Assembly: GCF_029193815.1 (NCBI RefSeq)
Contig: NZ_JARFVC010000001.1
Span: forward strand, 248,001 to 312,000
Source of the DNA: Cytobacillus sp. S13-E01
GTDB taxonomy: Bacteria; Bacillota; Bacilli; Bacillales; Bacillaceae_L
Length of the DNA stretch: 64,000 nucleotides
Direction of reading: 5' to 3'
Part shown: piece after piece, positions 27,763 through 39,005 of the stretch
Layout of the letters: every line of letters begins with the position of its first letter
How positions within the stretch are numbered: position 1 is the first letter of the stretch
Position numbers and translations under genes: made by a program
Notes under the pieces: generated by a model
Seen by the model: only the letters and a program-made list of their open reading frames with translations
Database searches by the model: none
What the model was told of the DNA's origin: nothing

Positions 27763-27867
27763 TTTTATCCCGCGTTAACGGGCAGTATAACCCCCACTTC
27801 AAACCTTAGAGAATTCGAAGAAGTTTTAGTGGGGATGAAAAAAACCCACTGAGGGAAGTTCCTTTAT
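27763..27867 (+). repeat. Dispersed repeat, family B long form (B1)
   Basis: 105 bp. Ends are TTTTATCCCGCGTTAACGGG and CTGAGGGAAGTTCCTTTAT. The middle holds a hairpin (CCCCCACTTC … GAAG … GTGGGG) flanked by direct CCCACT repeats. The short version at 52,875-52,929 lacks this hairpin. Confidence 0.75.
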
Positions 27868-28004
27868 GTTATATATATGTTCAAAAGACGTGCACTATTT
27901 TTCATTTTTATAACAATTAGATGACAAGCAATAGAATTTTTTAATTACATGATAAAATAGATTTGAAATTTGTCGATTAATATAGAAAGAAGTGGACAAT
28001 CGTT

Positions 28005-28373
28005 ATGAGAAGCTTATCCGTTTTAATGTTTTCTGTACTTCTGCTCTCATCTTGTCAAATGGTTAATCCTTCACCATCCACAATACTCACAAATAGCACT
28101 GAAAAACAACTTATGTTTTTCTCAGATGAAAACAACTTGCAAAAAGAAGGTAATTACTATGATGCTTTATTAGAGATTAAGAAAAAATATCCTAATCAAG
28201 TAACTCAAATGAAAGTAATCCCTTCTAGTGAAAAGGTTCGCTATGCTAACTTCGAGGTTTCTACATACCCAACACTGCTGGTTATCAAAGAAAATGTAGT
28301 GATTACTCAAATTGAAGGAGAGTTAAGTAAAGAAGAAATAATAAAGCCACTTGAAATAGCCTTGTCTAATTAA
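28005..28373 (+). CDS. slp: Slp-like small peptidoglycan-associated lipoprotein
   Basis: 122 aa. Signal peptide with lipobox LLSSC, lipid Cys at 17. The mature part looks like a thioredoxin fold (KQLMFFSDENN strand, then FEVSTYPTLLVI with the cis-Pro signature) but has no CxxC, so it is not a redox enzyme. B. subtilis slp lies between pdhD and speA and encodes a lipoprotein of this size; the match rests on position and layout. It is convergent with pdhD, separated by a terminator. Confidence 0.65.
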   Translation: MRSLSVLMFSVLLLSSCQMVNPSPSTILTNSTEKQLMFFSDENNLQKEGNYYDALLEIKKKYPNQVTQMKVIPSSEKVRYANFEVSTYPTLLVIKENVVITQIEGELSKEEIIKPLEIALSN

Positions 28374-28408
28374 AAAATCGCCCTCTAGTCGTATAGAGAG
28401 CGATTTTT
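28372..28408. terminator. Bidirectional terminator slp/pdhD
   Basis: AAAAATCGC-CTCTA / TAGAG-GCGATTTTT hairpin between convergent genes. Confidence 0.85.
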
Positions 28409-28426
28409 GTTTATGCATGCTATAAG

Positions 28427-29836
28427 TTATTTAATTATATGGATAGGACTTCCTATTGCTACTTCCGCAGCTTCCATTGTAATTTCTCCAAGCGTTGGAT
28501 GTGCATGAATTGTCATTGCAATATCTTCCGCAGTCATCCCCGCTTCAATCGCAAGTCCAAGCTCAGCAATCATGTCAGATGCACTAGGGCCTGCAATTTG
28601 AGCACCTATTACTAGCCCATCTTCTTTACGAGTAATTAACTTCAAAAAGCCCTCTGCATTGTTAAGCGCTAATGCACGGCCATTTGCAGCAAATGGGAAC
28701 TTAGAAGCAACGATATCTAGCCCTTCATCTTTTGCTTCTTTTTCTGAGTAGCCAACAGTAGCAAGCTCAGGATCTGAGAATACAACTGCAGGTATTGCGT
28801 GATAGTCAATTTCAGCTCGATGGCCTGCAATTGCTTCTGCAGCAATTTTACCTTCGTAAGAAGCTTTGTGTGCTAATGGAGGTCCTTCAACAATATCACC
28901 AATTGCGAAGATATTACTTACACTTGAGCGACATTGCTTATCAATTTTAATTAATCCACGGTCAGTTAATTCAATACCTACCTGTTCAAGACCTAATTCG
29001 TCAGTGTTTGGACGACGACCAACAGTCACAAGAACATAATCAGCTTCTACTGTTTGTGTTTCACCTTTCACTTCAAATGTTACAGTAGCGCTATTTTCAT
29101 TTTGTTCCACACTTTTAGCTAATGCTTTAGTGTGGATTTCAACACCTTTTTTCTTAAGCTTTCTTTTAACAAGAGAACTCATTTGCTTTTCAAAGCCTGA
29201 TAAAATTTCATCAGCACCTTCTAAAATAACTACTTCAGTTCCAAAATTTGCATAGGCCGTACCTAGCTCTGTACCAATATAACCACCACCGATAACGACC
29301 ATTCTCTTAGGAATTTCCGAAAGGTTAAGTGCACCAGTAGATTCAATTACACGGCCACCATATTTAAATGCTGGAAGCTCAATTGGACGTGAGCCAGTTG
29401 CAATAATAGCATTCTTGAACGTATACGTCTGTGCTGAGTTTTCATCCATTACTCTTATTGTATTATTATCAACAAAATAAGCTTCACCACTAACGACATC
29501 TACTTTATTTCCTTTTAGTAAACCTGCGACACCGCCAGTTAGTTTATTTACAACACCTGATTTCCATTCTTGTACTTTTGAAAAATCAACTGTCACATTC
29601 TCTGCCTTAATACCCATGTCTTCTGAGTGTTTAGCATGATCATAACGATGTCCGGCTGAAATTAAAGCCTTGGACGGGATACAGCCAACATTTAGACAAA
29701 CCCCGCCTAATGTACCTTTTTCAACAATCGTTACTTTTTGTCCTAGTTGTGCTGCTCGAATAGCTGCAACATATCCCCCAGGACCAGCACCAATGACAAG
29801 AGTATCGGTTTCTATCGGAAAATCTCCTACTACCAT
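28427..29836 (-). CDS. pdhD: Dihydrolipoyl dehydrogenase (E3)
   Basis: 469 aa. FAD/NAD disulfide reductase that reoxidises the lipoyl groups of E2 in pyruvate (and probably other) dehydrogenase complexes. FAD-binding [10 protein letters not shown] (16-25), redox disulfide GGVCLNVGC with Cys47 and Cys52, NAD-binding [10 protein letters not shown], and the catalytic His-Glu pair in HAHPTLGE near the C-terminus are all present. The N-terminus [10 protein letters not shown] matches B. subtilis PdhD. It lies 3 bp after pdhC at the end of the operon. Confidence 0.98.
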   Translation of the reverse strand: MVVGDFPIETDTLVIGAGPGGYVAAIRAAQLGQKVTIVEKGTLGGVCLNVGCIPSKALISAGHRYDHAKHSEDMGIKAENVTVDFSKVQEWKSGVVNKLTGGVAGLLKGNKVDVVSGEAYFVDNNTIRVMDENSAQTYTFKNAIIATGSRPIELPAFKYGGRVIESTGALNLSEIPKRMVVIGGGYIGTELGTAYANFGTEVVILEGADEILSGFEKQMSSLVKRKLKKKGVEIHTKALAKSVEQNENSATVTFEVKGETQTVEADYVLVTVGRRPNTDELGLEQVGIELTDRGLIKIDKQCRSSVSNIFAIGDIVEGPPLAHKASYEGKIAAEAIAGHRAEIDYHAIPAVVFSDPELATVGYSEKEAKDEGLDIVASKFPFAANGRALALNNAEGFLKLITRKEDGLVIGAQIAGPSASDMIAELGLAIEAGMTAEDIAMTIHAHPTLGEITMEAAEVAIGSPIHIIK

Positions 29837-29839
29837 TGA

Positions 29840-31156
29840 TTACGCCTCCATTAATAATAGTTGTGGGTCGTTTAATAAGCGTTTGATATGATTTAATGCA
29901 TTTTGGGCAGTCGCACCATCGATCATTCGATGATCAAAACTTAGAGATAATGCTAGCACTGGTGCAACCACGATTTCACCATTTAGTACTACTGGTTTTT
30001 CTGCAATGCGACCAATCCCTAGAATTGCAACCTCAGGATGATTGATGACAGGTGTAAACCATTGACCACCCGCTGAACCAATGTTTGAAATTGTGCAAGA
30101 TGCACCTTTCATCTCATCTGGAGAAAGCTTGCCATCGCGTGCTTTACCAGCTAATTCATTAATTTCATTAGAAATTGAGAAAATTGATTTACGATCAGTG
30201 TCTTTAACAACAGGAACTAATAGACCTCTTTCAGTATCCGCTGCTATACCAATGTTATAGTAATGTTTGTGAATAATCTCATCTGTTGCATCATCAAGTG
30301 ACGTATTTAATGCAGGGAATTCACGTAGGGCTGAAGTTAAAGCTTTCACAACATATGGTAAATATGTTAATTTAATGCCTTTATCAGCTGCAACCCCTTT
30401 AAATTGCTTACGGTTGGCTACAAGCTTTGTAACATCTACTTCGTCCATTAATGTTACATGTGGTGCAGTATGTTTCGAATTAACCATAGCTTTAGCAATC
30501 ATTTTACGAATTCCACTCATTTTTTCGCGCGTTTCTGGATATTGCCCCGCAGGAATAGGTTGTTTTACTGGAGCTGCTTTTTCTTCAGTCTTAACAGTCG
30601 TTGTTTCTTCTTGTACCTGTTGCTGTTCACCTTGAGCTGCGACTACAGGTGCTCCACCTTGAAGGAATGAATCAATATCCTCTTTAGAAACTCGTCCGTT
30701 TTTACCAGAACCCTGTACTTTACGGATATCTGCGCCTTTTTCACGTGCATATTTTCGAACGGAAGGCATAGCAATTACTCGACGGTTTGGATCAACTTCC
30801 ACTTCATTTACAGATGATTGCGCCAAAGCAACTTCCTGATCTTGGTTCGTTTGAGGGGCTTCCTCTTGTTTAGGCGCTTTATCTTCATCGTCACCTTTAA
30901 ACACCAAATCTTCGTATCCTGGAGCATCAAATTTAATTAATGTGTCTCCAACTACTGCAACAGTGCCTTCTTCTACTAAAACCTCTAATACTTTACCTTT
31001 TACAGGGGAGGGAATTTCTACAACTGCTTTGTCATTTTGAACTTCACAAAGTACGTCATCTTCATTTATTTCATCACCAGGTTTAACAAACCATTTTACG
31101 ATTTCACCTTCATGGATACCTTCACCGATATCAGGCAGTTTAAATTCGAATGCCAA
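29840..31156 (-). CDS. pdhC: Pyruvate dehydrogenase E2 (dihydrolipoamide acetyltransferase)
   Basis: 438 aa. Core of the PDH complex. One lipoyl domain (1-80; Lys43 in QNDKAVVEI is lipoylated), an acidic Gln/Glu-rich linker, a peripheral subunit-binding domain (about 128-165, starting [13 protein letters not shown]), an Ala/Pro-rich linker, and the catalytic domain (about 205-438) with DHRMIDG. An AGGCG-type site precedes the ATG. The 95-bp gap from pdhB contains a short inverted repeat (AGAAAT / ATTTCT near 31207-31232); B. subtilis has an internal promoter here, and one cannot be excluded. Confidence 0.97.
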   Translation of the reverse strand: MAFEFKLPDIGEGIHEGEIVKWFVKPGDEINEDDVLCEVQNDKAVVEIPSPVKGKVLEVLVEEGTVAVVGDTLIKFDAPGYEDLVFKGDDEDKAPKQEEAPQTNQDQEVALAQSSVNEVEVDPNRRVIAMPSVRKYAREKGADIRKVQGSGKNGRVSKEDIDSFLQGGAPVVAAQGEQQQVQEETTTVKTEEKAAPVKQPIPAGQYPETREKMSGIRKMIAKAMVNSKHTAPHVTLMDEVDVTKLVANRKQFKGVAADKGIKLTYLPYVVKALTSALREFPALNTSLDDATDEIIHKHYYNIGIAADTERGLLVPVVKDTDRKSIFSISNEINELAGKARDGKLSPDEMKGASCTISNIGSAGGQWFTPVINHPEVAILGIGRIAEKPVVLNGEIVVAPVLALSLSFDHRMIDGATAQNALNHIKRLLNDPQLLLMEA

Positions 31157-31251
31157 GGTTTTCGCCTCCTATTATGGATAAGTGTCATTTAATTATTCAC
31201 CTAAAAGAAATTAGCACACGTGGTCTGATTTCTTACAATTGATTTTAGAAA

Positions 31252-32229
31252 CTAAAAATTGATAACTTTTTTCGCAGTTTCAATAACATCTTTAAAGTTT
31301 GGAAGCCATACTGATTCAGCAGCAGAGAAAGCAAAAACCGTATCAGGTGCCGTCACACGTAAGACCGGAGCCTCAAGACTTAAAATAGCACGGTCATTAA
31401 TTTCAGCAACTACATGCGCGCCAATTCCAGCTTGTTTTTGAGCTTCTTGAACTACAATAGCTCGTCCTGTTTTTTCAACAGAAGAGATAATTGTTGGGAT
31501 ATCTAAAGGGCTCACCGTACGTAAGTCTACAACTTCAGCCGAAATCCCTTCTTTTTCTAGTTCCTCAGCAGCCTTTAAGCACTCATGAACCATTGCTCCG
31601 TAAGTTACCATAGTTATATCAGTACCTTCACGTTTGATATCTGCTTTTCCAAGCTCAATTGTATATTCTTCCTCAGGCACATCTTGACGGAATGAACGGT
31701 AAAGTTTCATATGTTCTAAAAATACAACAGGATCATTGTCACGTATTGCTGAAATGAGAAGTCCTTTTGCATCATATGGTGTTGATGGAATCACAACTTT
31801 AAGTCCAGGTTGTTGTGCAACAAGTCCTTCAAGACTATCTGCATGTAGTTCTGGTGTATGTACGCCTCCTCCAAAAGGTGAACGAATTGTTACCGGGGCA
31901 TTATATCTTCCACCGGAACGATAGCGCATACGGGCCATCTGACCGTTGATTGAATCTATTACTTCATAAACGAAACCAAAAAATTGAATCTCTGGTACAG
32001 GACGGAAACCTTGTAAGCTAAGTCCAATCGCTAGACCACCAATTCCTGATTCAGCGAGCGGTGTATCAAACACACGTTCTTCACCGAATTCGGCTTGTAA
32101 ACCTTCTGTTGCACGGAATACGCCACCGTTTAACCCAACGTCTTCTCCAAATACTAAGACATTTGGGTCATTTTTTAATTCTGTGCGTAACGCATCAGTG
32201 ATTGCTTGAATCATAGTCATTTGCGCCAT
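31252..32229 (-). CDS. pdhB: Pyruvate dehydrogenase E1 beta
   Basis: 325 aa. Transketolase-like E1 beta subunit, which with PdhA decarboxylates pyruvate and acetylates E2 lipoamide. The N-terminal [16 protein letters not shown] and [12 protein letters not shown] segments contain the conserved active-site Glu and TPP contacts. The C-terminal transketolase domain ends near [11 protein letters not shown]. Only 3 bp separate it from pdhA, so translation is likely coupled. Full length. Confidence 0.97.
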   Translation of the reverse strand: MAQMTMIQAITDALRTELKNDPNVLVFGEDVGLNGGVFRATEGLQAEFGEERVFDTPLAESGIGGLAIGLSLQGFRPVPEIQFFGFVYEVIDSINGQMARMRYRSGGRYNAPVTIRSPFGGGVHTPELHADSLEGLVAQQPGLKVVIPSTPYDAKGLLISAIRDNDPVVFLEHMKLYRSFRQDVPEEEYTIELGKADIKREGTDITMVTYGAMVHECLKAAEELEKEGISAEVVDLRTVSPLDIPTIISSVEKTGRAIVVQEAQKQAGIGAHVVAEINDRAILSLEAPVLRVTAPDTVFAFSAAESVWLPNFKDVIETAKKVINF

Positions 32230-32232
32230 GGC

Positions 32233-33348
<1,116 letters not shown>

Positions 33349-33866
33349 CTAAGTCACCTCTTCCTTTCTTTTAACCGTTTCGTTTTAGTGTGGATAAATG
33401 AATTATTCATACAGCTTTAGGTTACCCAAAAACAAATTTTACAAGACATTTTTCGACCTATTCTACAATTGCTATTTATTCTATAGTTTTCCACAAAACC
33501 TTATACAAAAAACAATTGAGACAAGGTTATTTAATAAAACATCCAGAACTCTCTTAGAAAGTTACTGTATTAATTTGTTTCAATCAATGATTAATACAAT
33601 TATTGTTTACAGATTCAAGTTTACAACAAGACGTTTTAGCTAGTCAATCTCTTTACCCCTCCTTTTTACAACTTATTTATAGTATTTATTTTTTACCATA
33701 ATATTCTAGCATTATAGCTCTGTACTATTACAACGGATTAAGCTGTATTATAATCTACCTCTCGGGTACACCATAAGACAATCTAACATCACAGTGATTA
33801 AAGAGCAAAGGTTAGAAACATACAATCCATAGCCATTTTGTGAGTAGAGGGTAAATTCGCTAATAG
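33349..33866. other. Non-coding region upstream of pdhABCD
   Basis: 518 bp of AT-rich DNA with no ORF carrying an RBS. The minus-strand TTGACT at 33644-33639 is the best -35 for the pdh promoter, but no good -10 lies 17 bp away, so the promoter remains unassigned. The long leader may carry regulatory sites I could not recognise. Confidence 0.4.
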
Positions 33867-33899
33867 AAAAAGAGACTGTCCTAAGACAGTCCCTTTTGA
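33867..33899 (-). terminator. Terminator of ykyA
   Basis: GGGACTGTC / GACAGTCTC stem with a TTAG loop and T-run on the minus strand. Confidence 0.85.
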
Positions 33900-33904
33900 A
33901 AAAA

Positions 33905-34573
33905 TTATTCTTCGTTATAGACTACTTCTAGCCCTGCATTTTTATAGAAAGCTAACTTAGCCTTATTATATTCTTCAGTAAATGTATTAAACTCCTCATT
34001 CGCACTGATCACTTTTTCATAACTCTCGTTTATTTTCTTGATTTGTTCCTCTAATGCCTCTAGCGTTAACTCTTCATTCTGAAACATTTCGTATAGTTCT
34101 CTATCATAGCTAATTGCTTCTATATAGTTAGAATAAAGTTTTTCATAACTAGTATATCTGTTTTCCATGATGGTTACTAAGTTATCTGCATCTTCTTTTA
34201 AATTACTGTCTTTTAAAGTGCCAATGGTTTCTTTCACTGAGTTAAATTCTTGCTTTGATAATTCGATACTTGAGTATTCTTCTTTAAGACGAGATTTACG
34301 TTCTTCAACAATTGTTATTGCCTCTTTTGATAAAGAGACTATTTTATCAAATTCTTTCATTCCTAATGAAATGATTTCATCATAAAGTGCTTTCTCTTCT
34401 TGTTCAAGCTCTACTAAAGGGTTTTGCTGTTCTTTAAAAGAAGTTTCTAAAGCAACAACCTCTTCAAGTGTCTCATATATCTCTTCCTCAGGTGTGGGAC
34501 CCCCCATACAAGCGGTTAATGTCGCTAAAACAAACCCAAGTATCAATAAAACTACTTTCTTTTTTGCATCCAC
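33905..34573 (-). CDS. ykyA: YkyA-like lipoprotein
   Basis: 222 aa. Signal peptide with lipobox TLTAC, lipid Cys at 22, then an almost entirely alpha-helical, Glu/Lys-rich region with heptad character (coiled coil). This matches the YkyA family of putative cell-wall-binding lipoproteins. GTG at 34573 has AAGGGGGA 8 nt upstream and is preferred over the in-frame start at 34600. In B. subtilis ykyA lies between defB and pdhA, as here. Function not established. Confidence 0.85.
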   Translation of the reverse strand: MDAKKKVVLLILGFVLATLTACMGGPTPEEEIYETLEEVVALETSFKEQQNPLVELEQEEKALYDEIISLGMKEFDKIVSLSKEAITIVEERKSRLKEEYSSIELSKQEFNSVKETIGTLKDSNLKEDADNLVTIMENRYTSYEKLYSNYIEAISYDRELYEMFQNEELTLEALEEQIKKINESYEKVISANEEFNTFTEEYNKAKLAFYKNAGLEVVYNEE

Positions 34574-34989
34574 TAAAAAATCCCCCTTACTATGTAACAT
34601 ATTATACTATAAGGTTATCTCCCTTTTTTGACAACAAATGTGGAATGTTATTTTCATGGTCTATCCCTCAAAGTTCCTACACTTTTTTTAATGAACTTTA
34701 CCACTTTACCTTCTTTTAAAAAATTAAGTTATTACACCATTTATCTAACTTTATGTGCTTGTCCGATAATTTAGAACTGATTTTTGATTAAGTAGATGAT
34801 TTTTACAAACCTAAACTTCTACGATAAAATATATTTCATCCTCTAATTTCGTATACTTAGTGAGGGTGATTTTTTGCAAAACCTTTCACTCAGCAAAAAT
34901 GATTTAAAAAAATGATATCGTTTGATAAACTAAATACATAGTATATATGGTCTGTACATAAAGTTAACCACACAAAGGAGTGGAAGTAT
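34574..34989. other. Non-coding divergent region ykyA/defB
   Basis: 416 bp, AT-rich. Must hold promoters for ykyA and defB. TTGATA near 34922 followed by TATATG 16 bp on is a weak candidate for defB. No ORF with an RBS. Confidence 0.35.
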
Positions 34990-35544
34990 TTGATTACAAT
35001 GGCAGATGTTATTACAGAAGGTCATCCTACTTTAAGAAAAAATGCAGAAGAAGTGACCATGCCTCCGTCTCAAGAAGATAAGGATATACTGCAGAAAATG
35101 ATGGAATTCGTAAAAAACAGTCAAGATCCCGTTATATCTGAAAAATATGAATTACGCCCAGGTATTGGAATTGCTGCACCACAAATAAATATTTCAAAGA
35201 GAATGATTGCCATACATGTTACTGATGAAAACGATCGATTATATAGCTACGCCCTTTTTAATCCCAAAATTATTAGTCACTCCGTAGAAAAAAGCTACTT
35301 GACTAGTGGAGAAGGTTGCCTATCAGTAAATCGTGAAGTGCCTGGATATGTTCCACGTTACGCAAGGATAAAAGTAAAGGCGACAACACTTGAGGGCGAA
35401 GAAGTTAATCTTCGTTTAAGAGGATTACCTGCAGTTGTTTTCCAACATGAAATTGATCATCTTAACGGTGTAATGTTTTATGATCATATTAATAAAGAAG
35501 ATCCACACGCTATCCCTCAAAACGCAATAGCGATAGATCGGTAA
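34990..35544 (+). CDS. defB: Peptide deformylase
   Basis: 184 aa. Removes N-formyl from nascent proteins. All three motifs are intact: GIGIAAPQ (58-65), EGCLSV (108-113, metal ligand Cys110) and HEIDH (153-157). It is the longer type II form usual for the second Bacillus deformylase. The TTG start yields MITMADVITEGHP, the same start pattern as B. subtilis DefB (YkrB), with AAAGGAG upstream. Confidence 0.96.
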   Translation: MITMADVITEGHPTLRKNAEEVTMPPSQEDKDILQKMMEFVKNSQDPVISEKYELRPGIGIAAPQINISKRMIAIHVTDENDRLYSYALFNPKIISHSVEKSYLTSGEGCLSVNREVPGYVPRYARIKVKATTLEGEEVNLRLRGLPAVVFQHEIDHLNGVMFYDHINKEDPHAIPQNAIAIDR

Positions 35545-35559
35545 GGAACTCAAAAAGAT

Positions 35560-35590
35560 AATAGATAGAGCTTTGTCAGCTCTATCTATT
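35560..35590. terminator. Bidirectional terminator defB/ykrA
   Basis: ATAGATAGAGCT / AGCTCTATCTAT perfect 12-bp stem with a 5-nt loop between convergent genes. Confidence 0.8.
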
Positions 35591-36362
35591 TTAATAAACC
35601 TACTAGTCTAAGACCATGTAAAATCCCATCGTTGTCTACATCTTTCGTAACGATGTCTGCACGCTTTTTAATTTCATCAAGTGCATTACCCATCGCTATT
35701 CCTGTTCCGACAAAATCGAGCATCTCAGCGTCATTTAACCCATCGCCAAAGGCATATACATTTTCTCTATCAATCGCGATTGACTCCATCATCTTCTTAA
35801 TACCTTCTGCTTTAGAGCCTCCCAAAGGAATAATGTCAGTAGAATAATCGTGCCAACGAATGAAGTGAAAGGCAGGATATTTTGATACATAGGTTTCTTC
35901 TTCTTCTTTCGTACAAAAAAGTAAGGCTTGGAAAATTTCTCGATTAGTATAAAAATTCGGGTCATAGGCAGGATGTTCGAATTTTAAGCTACCCATACTT
36001 TCATGTATATATTGATGACTTTCTACACTTGATCTCATAACACTTTCATTCATAAATACAATTGGATGGTTACTTTCATTTGCATGTTCTTTTAGCTTTG
36101 GAAGTAGTTTTGAGTCTAAAGGATTCTTATATATAACTTCACCTTCGTAAACTACATATTGGCCATTAAAACTAATATATGAAGTGATACCAAGCTCACG
36201 CCGTAATTCTTGGAACATAAATGGCGCTCTTCCAGTTGCAATCGCTACATTTACTCCTACTTCTTGGAGGTTTTTTATAGCAAGTTTTGTACTCAATGGA
36301 AGGTTTTTATCATGATCTAGTAATGTTCCATCTATATCAAAGAAAACTAATTTTTTCTTCAT
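35586..36362 (-). CDS. ykrA: HAD-superfamily phosphatase (Cof type)
   Basis: 258 aa. HAD motif I FFDIDGTLL (nucleophile Asp9, acid Asp11), motif II ATGR, motif III Lys in GSKAEGI, and motif IV GDGLNDAEML. A C2B-type cap sits between II and III. Such enzymes dephosphorylate sugar phosphates or cofactors; the substrate is not predictable here. Of several in-frame starts, ATG at 36362 is 8 nt from GAGGTGG and gives MKKKLVFFDIDG. Confidence 0.9.
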   Translation of the reverse strand: MKKKLVFFDIDGTLLDHDKNLPLSTKLAIKNLQEVGVNVAIATGRAPFMFQELRRELGITSYISFNGQYVVYEGEVIYKNPLDSKLLPKLKEHANESNHPIVFMNESVMRSSVESHQYIHESMGSLKFEHPAYDPNFYTNREIFQALLFCTKEEEETYVSKYPAFHFIRWHDYSTDIIPLGGSKAEGIKKMMESIAIDRENVYAFGDGLNDAEMLDFVGTGIAMGNALDEIKKRADIVTKDVDNDGILHGLRLVGLLK

Positions 36363-36539
36363 TTTTAGCATCCACCTCGTCCAATAGCCAAAAGTAGCCA
36401 CAGTTTATTATTTATATATTTCTAACCTGTATGGAGGCATACAGCTTAGCCCATATGCTAATTTATGGTTCAAAAAAAGTCAATAATTAGGTTTTTATAA
36501 AAATATATTTAAAATACCATTTATACCCATGAAAATCAT

Positions 36540-36565
36540 TCGGAAATAGTCATATAATAAGGATG
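36540..36565 (+). promoter_or_regulatory. Possible promoter of the 23-aa peptide gene
   Basis: ATGAAA-like -35, 18-bp spacer and a perfect TATAAT ahead of GAAGG-like purine DNA, about 120 bp before the small ORF. The -35 is weak. Confidence 0.35.
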
Positions 36566-36685
36566 GATTAAAAATTTTATGCAGCCAAAAAAATAAAAAT
36601 AAATAAAATTTTAATTATTATGATACTTGCTATTTACATTGGACAAGGTAGGTTTAAAATAGTAAATTAAGGAGATGATGAAGTC

Positions 36686-36757
36686 ATGCTCAAAAAGTTA
36701 CGGAAAAAATTGCTAAAACAATGGTCGGATCTTCTTAAAAAGAAAACAATAGCTTAA
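36686..36757 (+). CDS. Candidate 23-aa cationic peptide gene
   Basis: Encodes MLKKLRKKLLKQWSDLLKK followed by KTIA. It is Lys/Leu-rich and would form a cationic amphipathic helix with one Trp. AAGGAG lies 11 nt upstream. A good TATAAT box is upstream and a strong terminator starts 30 bp downstream, so it could be an independent small transcript. Alternatively the locus is a non-coding RNA and the ORF is chance; ATG codons within ATGATGAAGTC offer another short frame. I do not recognise it. Confidence 0.45.
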   Translation: MLKKLRKKLLKQWSDLLKKKTIA

Positions 36758-36785
36758 AATGTGTCTTTATTTAAATATAGTGATG

Positions 36786-36832
36786 GAGCCCTTTTACCAT
36801 GATAACATCTAGAAGGGCCTATTTTTTCAATT
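36786..36832 (+). terminator. Terminator of the small transcript
   Basis: GAGCCCTT / AAGGGCC stem with an 18-nt loop, then TATTTTTT. Confidence 0.75.
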
Positions 36833-36955
36833 TTTTCTTTTATATAAAATCCAAAAATATTTTATCAAATGAAGAAAAAACATGAAAAACTTGCTAATTT
36901 TTTATATAATAGAAAAAGTGATTCTAACAAACGGAAGTTAAGGAGAGATTTGGCA

Positions 36956-37165
36956 ATGATTTTTAAGGTGTACTATCAAGAACCAGGCAACGAGGTTCCA
37001 ATTCGTGAAAGAACGAAAACTATGTTTGTTGAAGCTGAGGCGGAAAGATACGTTCGGGAAAAATTAAAAGACCGTAATATTAATATTGAATTGGTACAAA
37101 GAATTCAGGGTGCACATCTTGAATATGAACAACAAAATGTAGACTATAAAGTATTGGAGATATGA
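36956..37165 (+). CDS. rpoY: RNA polymerase epsilon subunit RpoY
   Basis: 69 aa, the family length (DUF1447/YkzG). Small auxiliary RNA polymerase subunit of Firmicutes. Characteristic N-terminus [17 protein letters not shown] and C-terminus [18 protein letters not shown] at 36956 has AAGGAG 10 nt upstream; the frame opens 29 codons earlier, but that part is untranslated leader with TATAAT at 36905. It is followed after 6 bp by rnjA, the usual coupling of RNA synthesis and decay genes. Confidence 0.94.
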   Translation: MIFKVYYQEPGNEVPIRERTKTMFVEAEAERYVREKLKDRNINIELVQRIQGAHLEYEQQNVDYKVLEI

Positions 37166-37171
37166 TGATTT

Positions 37172-38839
37172 ATGAAATTTGTAAAAAATGATCAGACTGC
37201 TGTATTCGCTTTTGGCGGATTAGGCGAAATCGGTAAAAACACATATGGGGTTCAATTTCAAGATGAAATTATTTTAATTGATGCAGGTATTAAGTTTCCA
37301 GAGGATGAGCTTTTAGGTATTGATTACGTTATACCTGATTATAGCTATATTACAAAAAATGCCGAAAAAATTAAGGGTTTATTTGTAACTCATGGTCATG
37401 AAGACCACATCGGTGGAATCCCTTATTTATTACGTGAAATAAACATCCCTATCTATGGCGGGAAGCTGGCATTAGGGTTAATTAGAAATAAATTAGAAGA
37501 GCATGGACTTTTACGAACTGCCAATCTAATCGAGATTAAAGAAGATGACATTATTAAATTCAGAAAAACATCGGTTACATTCTTTAGAACAACACATAGT
37601 ATCCCTGATTCATATGGTATTGTCGTAAAAACACCACCAGGTCAAATTGTACATACTGGTGATTTTAAATTTGACTTTACACCAGTTGGAGAACCTGCAA
37701 ACCTTACAAAGATGGCTGAAATTGGGAAAGAAGGAGTACTATGTTTACTCTCAGATAGCACCAACAGTGAAATACCAAGTTTCACTATGTCAGAACGTCG
37801 TGTTGGGGAGAGTATTGATGATATTTTCCGTAAAGTAACTGGAAGAATTATTTTTGCAACATTTGCATCCAACATCCACCGTTTACAGCAAGTAGTTGAG
37901 TCTGCAGTTCAACATGGTAGAAAAGTTGCTGTCTTCGGACGAAGCATGGAGGCTGCAATAAATATTGGACAGGACCTAGGATATATAAGATGTCCTAAAG
38001 AAACTTTTATTGAAGCATCACAAATTAACAGAATACCAGCTGACCGAGTTACTATTTTATGTACTGGTAGCCAAGGGGAACCTATGGCTGCTCTTTCAAG
38101 GATTGCTAATGGAACACACAGACAAATTCAAATAATCCCTGGTGATACGGTCGTATTCTCTTCATCACCAATCCCAGGTAACACAATAAGTGTAAGCCGA
38201 ACAATTAATATGTTATACCGTGCTGGTGCTGAAGTTGTTCATGGCGCTTTAAGTGATATTCACACTTCAGGTCACGGTGGCCAAGAAGAACAAAAATTAA
38301 TGTTACGATTAATTAAACCTAAATATTTCATGCCTATTCATGGCGAATACAGAATGCAAAAAATGCATTCCAAGCTTGCAGTAGATTGCGGAGTACCAGA
38401 ACAGAACTGCTTTATTATGGACAATGGTGAAGTTCTTGCTATTAGTGAAAATGAGGCTTCTGTAGCAGGTAAAATACCTTCTGGTAATGTCTATATTGAT
38501 GGAAGTGGTATTGGTGACATCGGTAATATTGTGTTACGTGACCGTCGTATTCTTTCAGAGGAAGGTCTTGTTATCGTAGTCGTAAGTATTAACATGAAAG
38601 ACTTTAAAATCTCAGCAGGCCCAGATCTCATCTCACGTGGATTTGTCTATATGCGTGAATCAGGTGACTTAATAAATGACGCCCAGGCTCTTATTTCTAA
38701 ACATTTAAATAAAGTAATGGAGCGCCGTACGACGCAGTGGTCAGAAATTAAAAATGAAATTACAGACACACTGGCACCTTTCCTATATGAAAAAACTAAA
38801 CGTCGTCCAATGATATTACCAATTATTATGGAAGTGTAA
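37172..38839 (+). CDS. rnjA: Ribonuclease J1
   Basis: 555 aa. Metallo-beta-lactamase/beta-CASP nuclease with 5' exonuclease and endonuclease activity, central to mRNA turnover in Bacillus. Zinc motif HGHEDH (74-79), later [18 protein letters not shown], the beta-CASP domain with FGRSMEAA, and [10 protein letters not shown] and PIHGEYRM near the end of the core. The C-terminal dimerisation domain follows. In B. subtilis, SR1P enhances GapA binding to this enzyme, and the SR1 locus is at 24 kb here. Confidence 0.97.
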   Translation: MKFVKNDQTAVFAFGGLGEIGKNTYGVQFQDEIILIDAGIKFPEDELLGIDYVIPDYSYITKNAEKIKGLFVTHGHEDHIGGIPYLLREINIPIYGGKLALGLIRNKLEEHGLLRTANLIEIKEDDIIKFRKTSVTFFRTTHSIPDSYGIVVKTPPGQIVHTGDFKFDFTPVGEPANLTKMAEIGKEGVLCLLSDSTNSEIPSFTMSERRVGESIDDIFRKVTGRIIFATFASNIHRLQQVVESAVQHGRKVAVFGRSMEAAINIGQDLGYIRCPKETFIEASQINRIPADRVTILCTGSQGEPMAALSRIANGTHRQIQIIPGDTVVFSSSPIPGNTISVSRTINMLYRAGAEVVHGALSDIHTSGHGGQEEQKLMLRLIKPKYFMPIHGEYRMQKMHSKLAVDCGVPEQNCFIMDNGEVLAISENEASVAGKIPSGNVYIDGSGIGDIGNIVLRDRRILSEEGLVIVVVSINMKDFKISAGPDLISRGFVYMRESGDLINDAQALISKHLNKVMERRTTQWSEIKNEITDTLAPFLYEKTKRRPMILPIIMEV

Positions 38840-38843
38840 TAAG

Positions 38844-38965
38844 AAAAGCGCAGGGCGCCCGCCTTTCGGCGCGTCGATTAAAACCCGCCACGTACTGTGC
38901 TACCATCGACATCAGCACATCCTGTGCAAGTCAAGCCGGGTGAGAGTTTTATCCTTTCTATTTTG
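38844..38965 (+). repeat. Dispersed repeat, family A (R6)
   Basis: AAAAGCGCAGGGCGCCCGCC begins 4 bp after the rnjA stop. It then has the CGTCGATTAAAACCCGCCAC and ATCGACATCAGCACATCCTG segments and a shortened end. The GGAAGG hairpin is absent. Confidence 0.75.
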
Positions 38966-39005
38966 AAAAAAGAGCCAATCTCGATTTTGAGATTAGCTCT
39001 TTTTT
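38966..39005. terminator. Bidirectional terminator rnjA/ktrC
   Basis: AAAAGAGC-AATCTC / GAGATT-GCTCTTTT hairpin with runs of A and T on either side. Confidence 0.85.

Noticed and set aside
33349-33866. Riboswitch or T-box in the long pdhA leader
   Set aside because: No recognisable conserved core or terminator/antiterminator pair was seen; only a poor promoter candidate.
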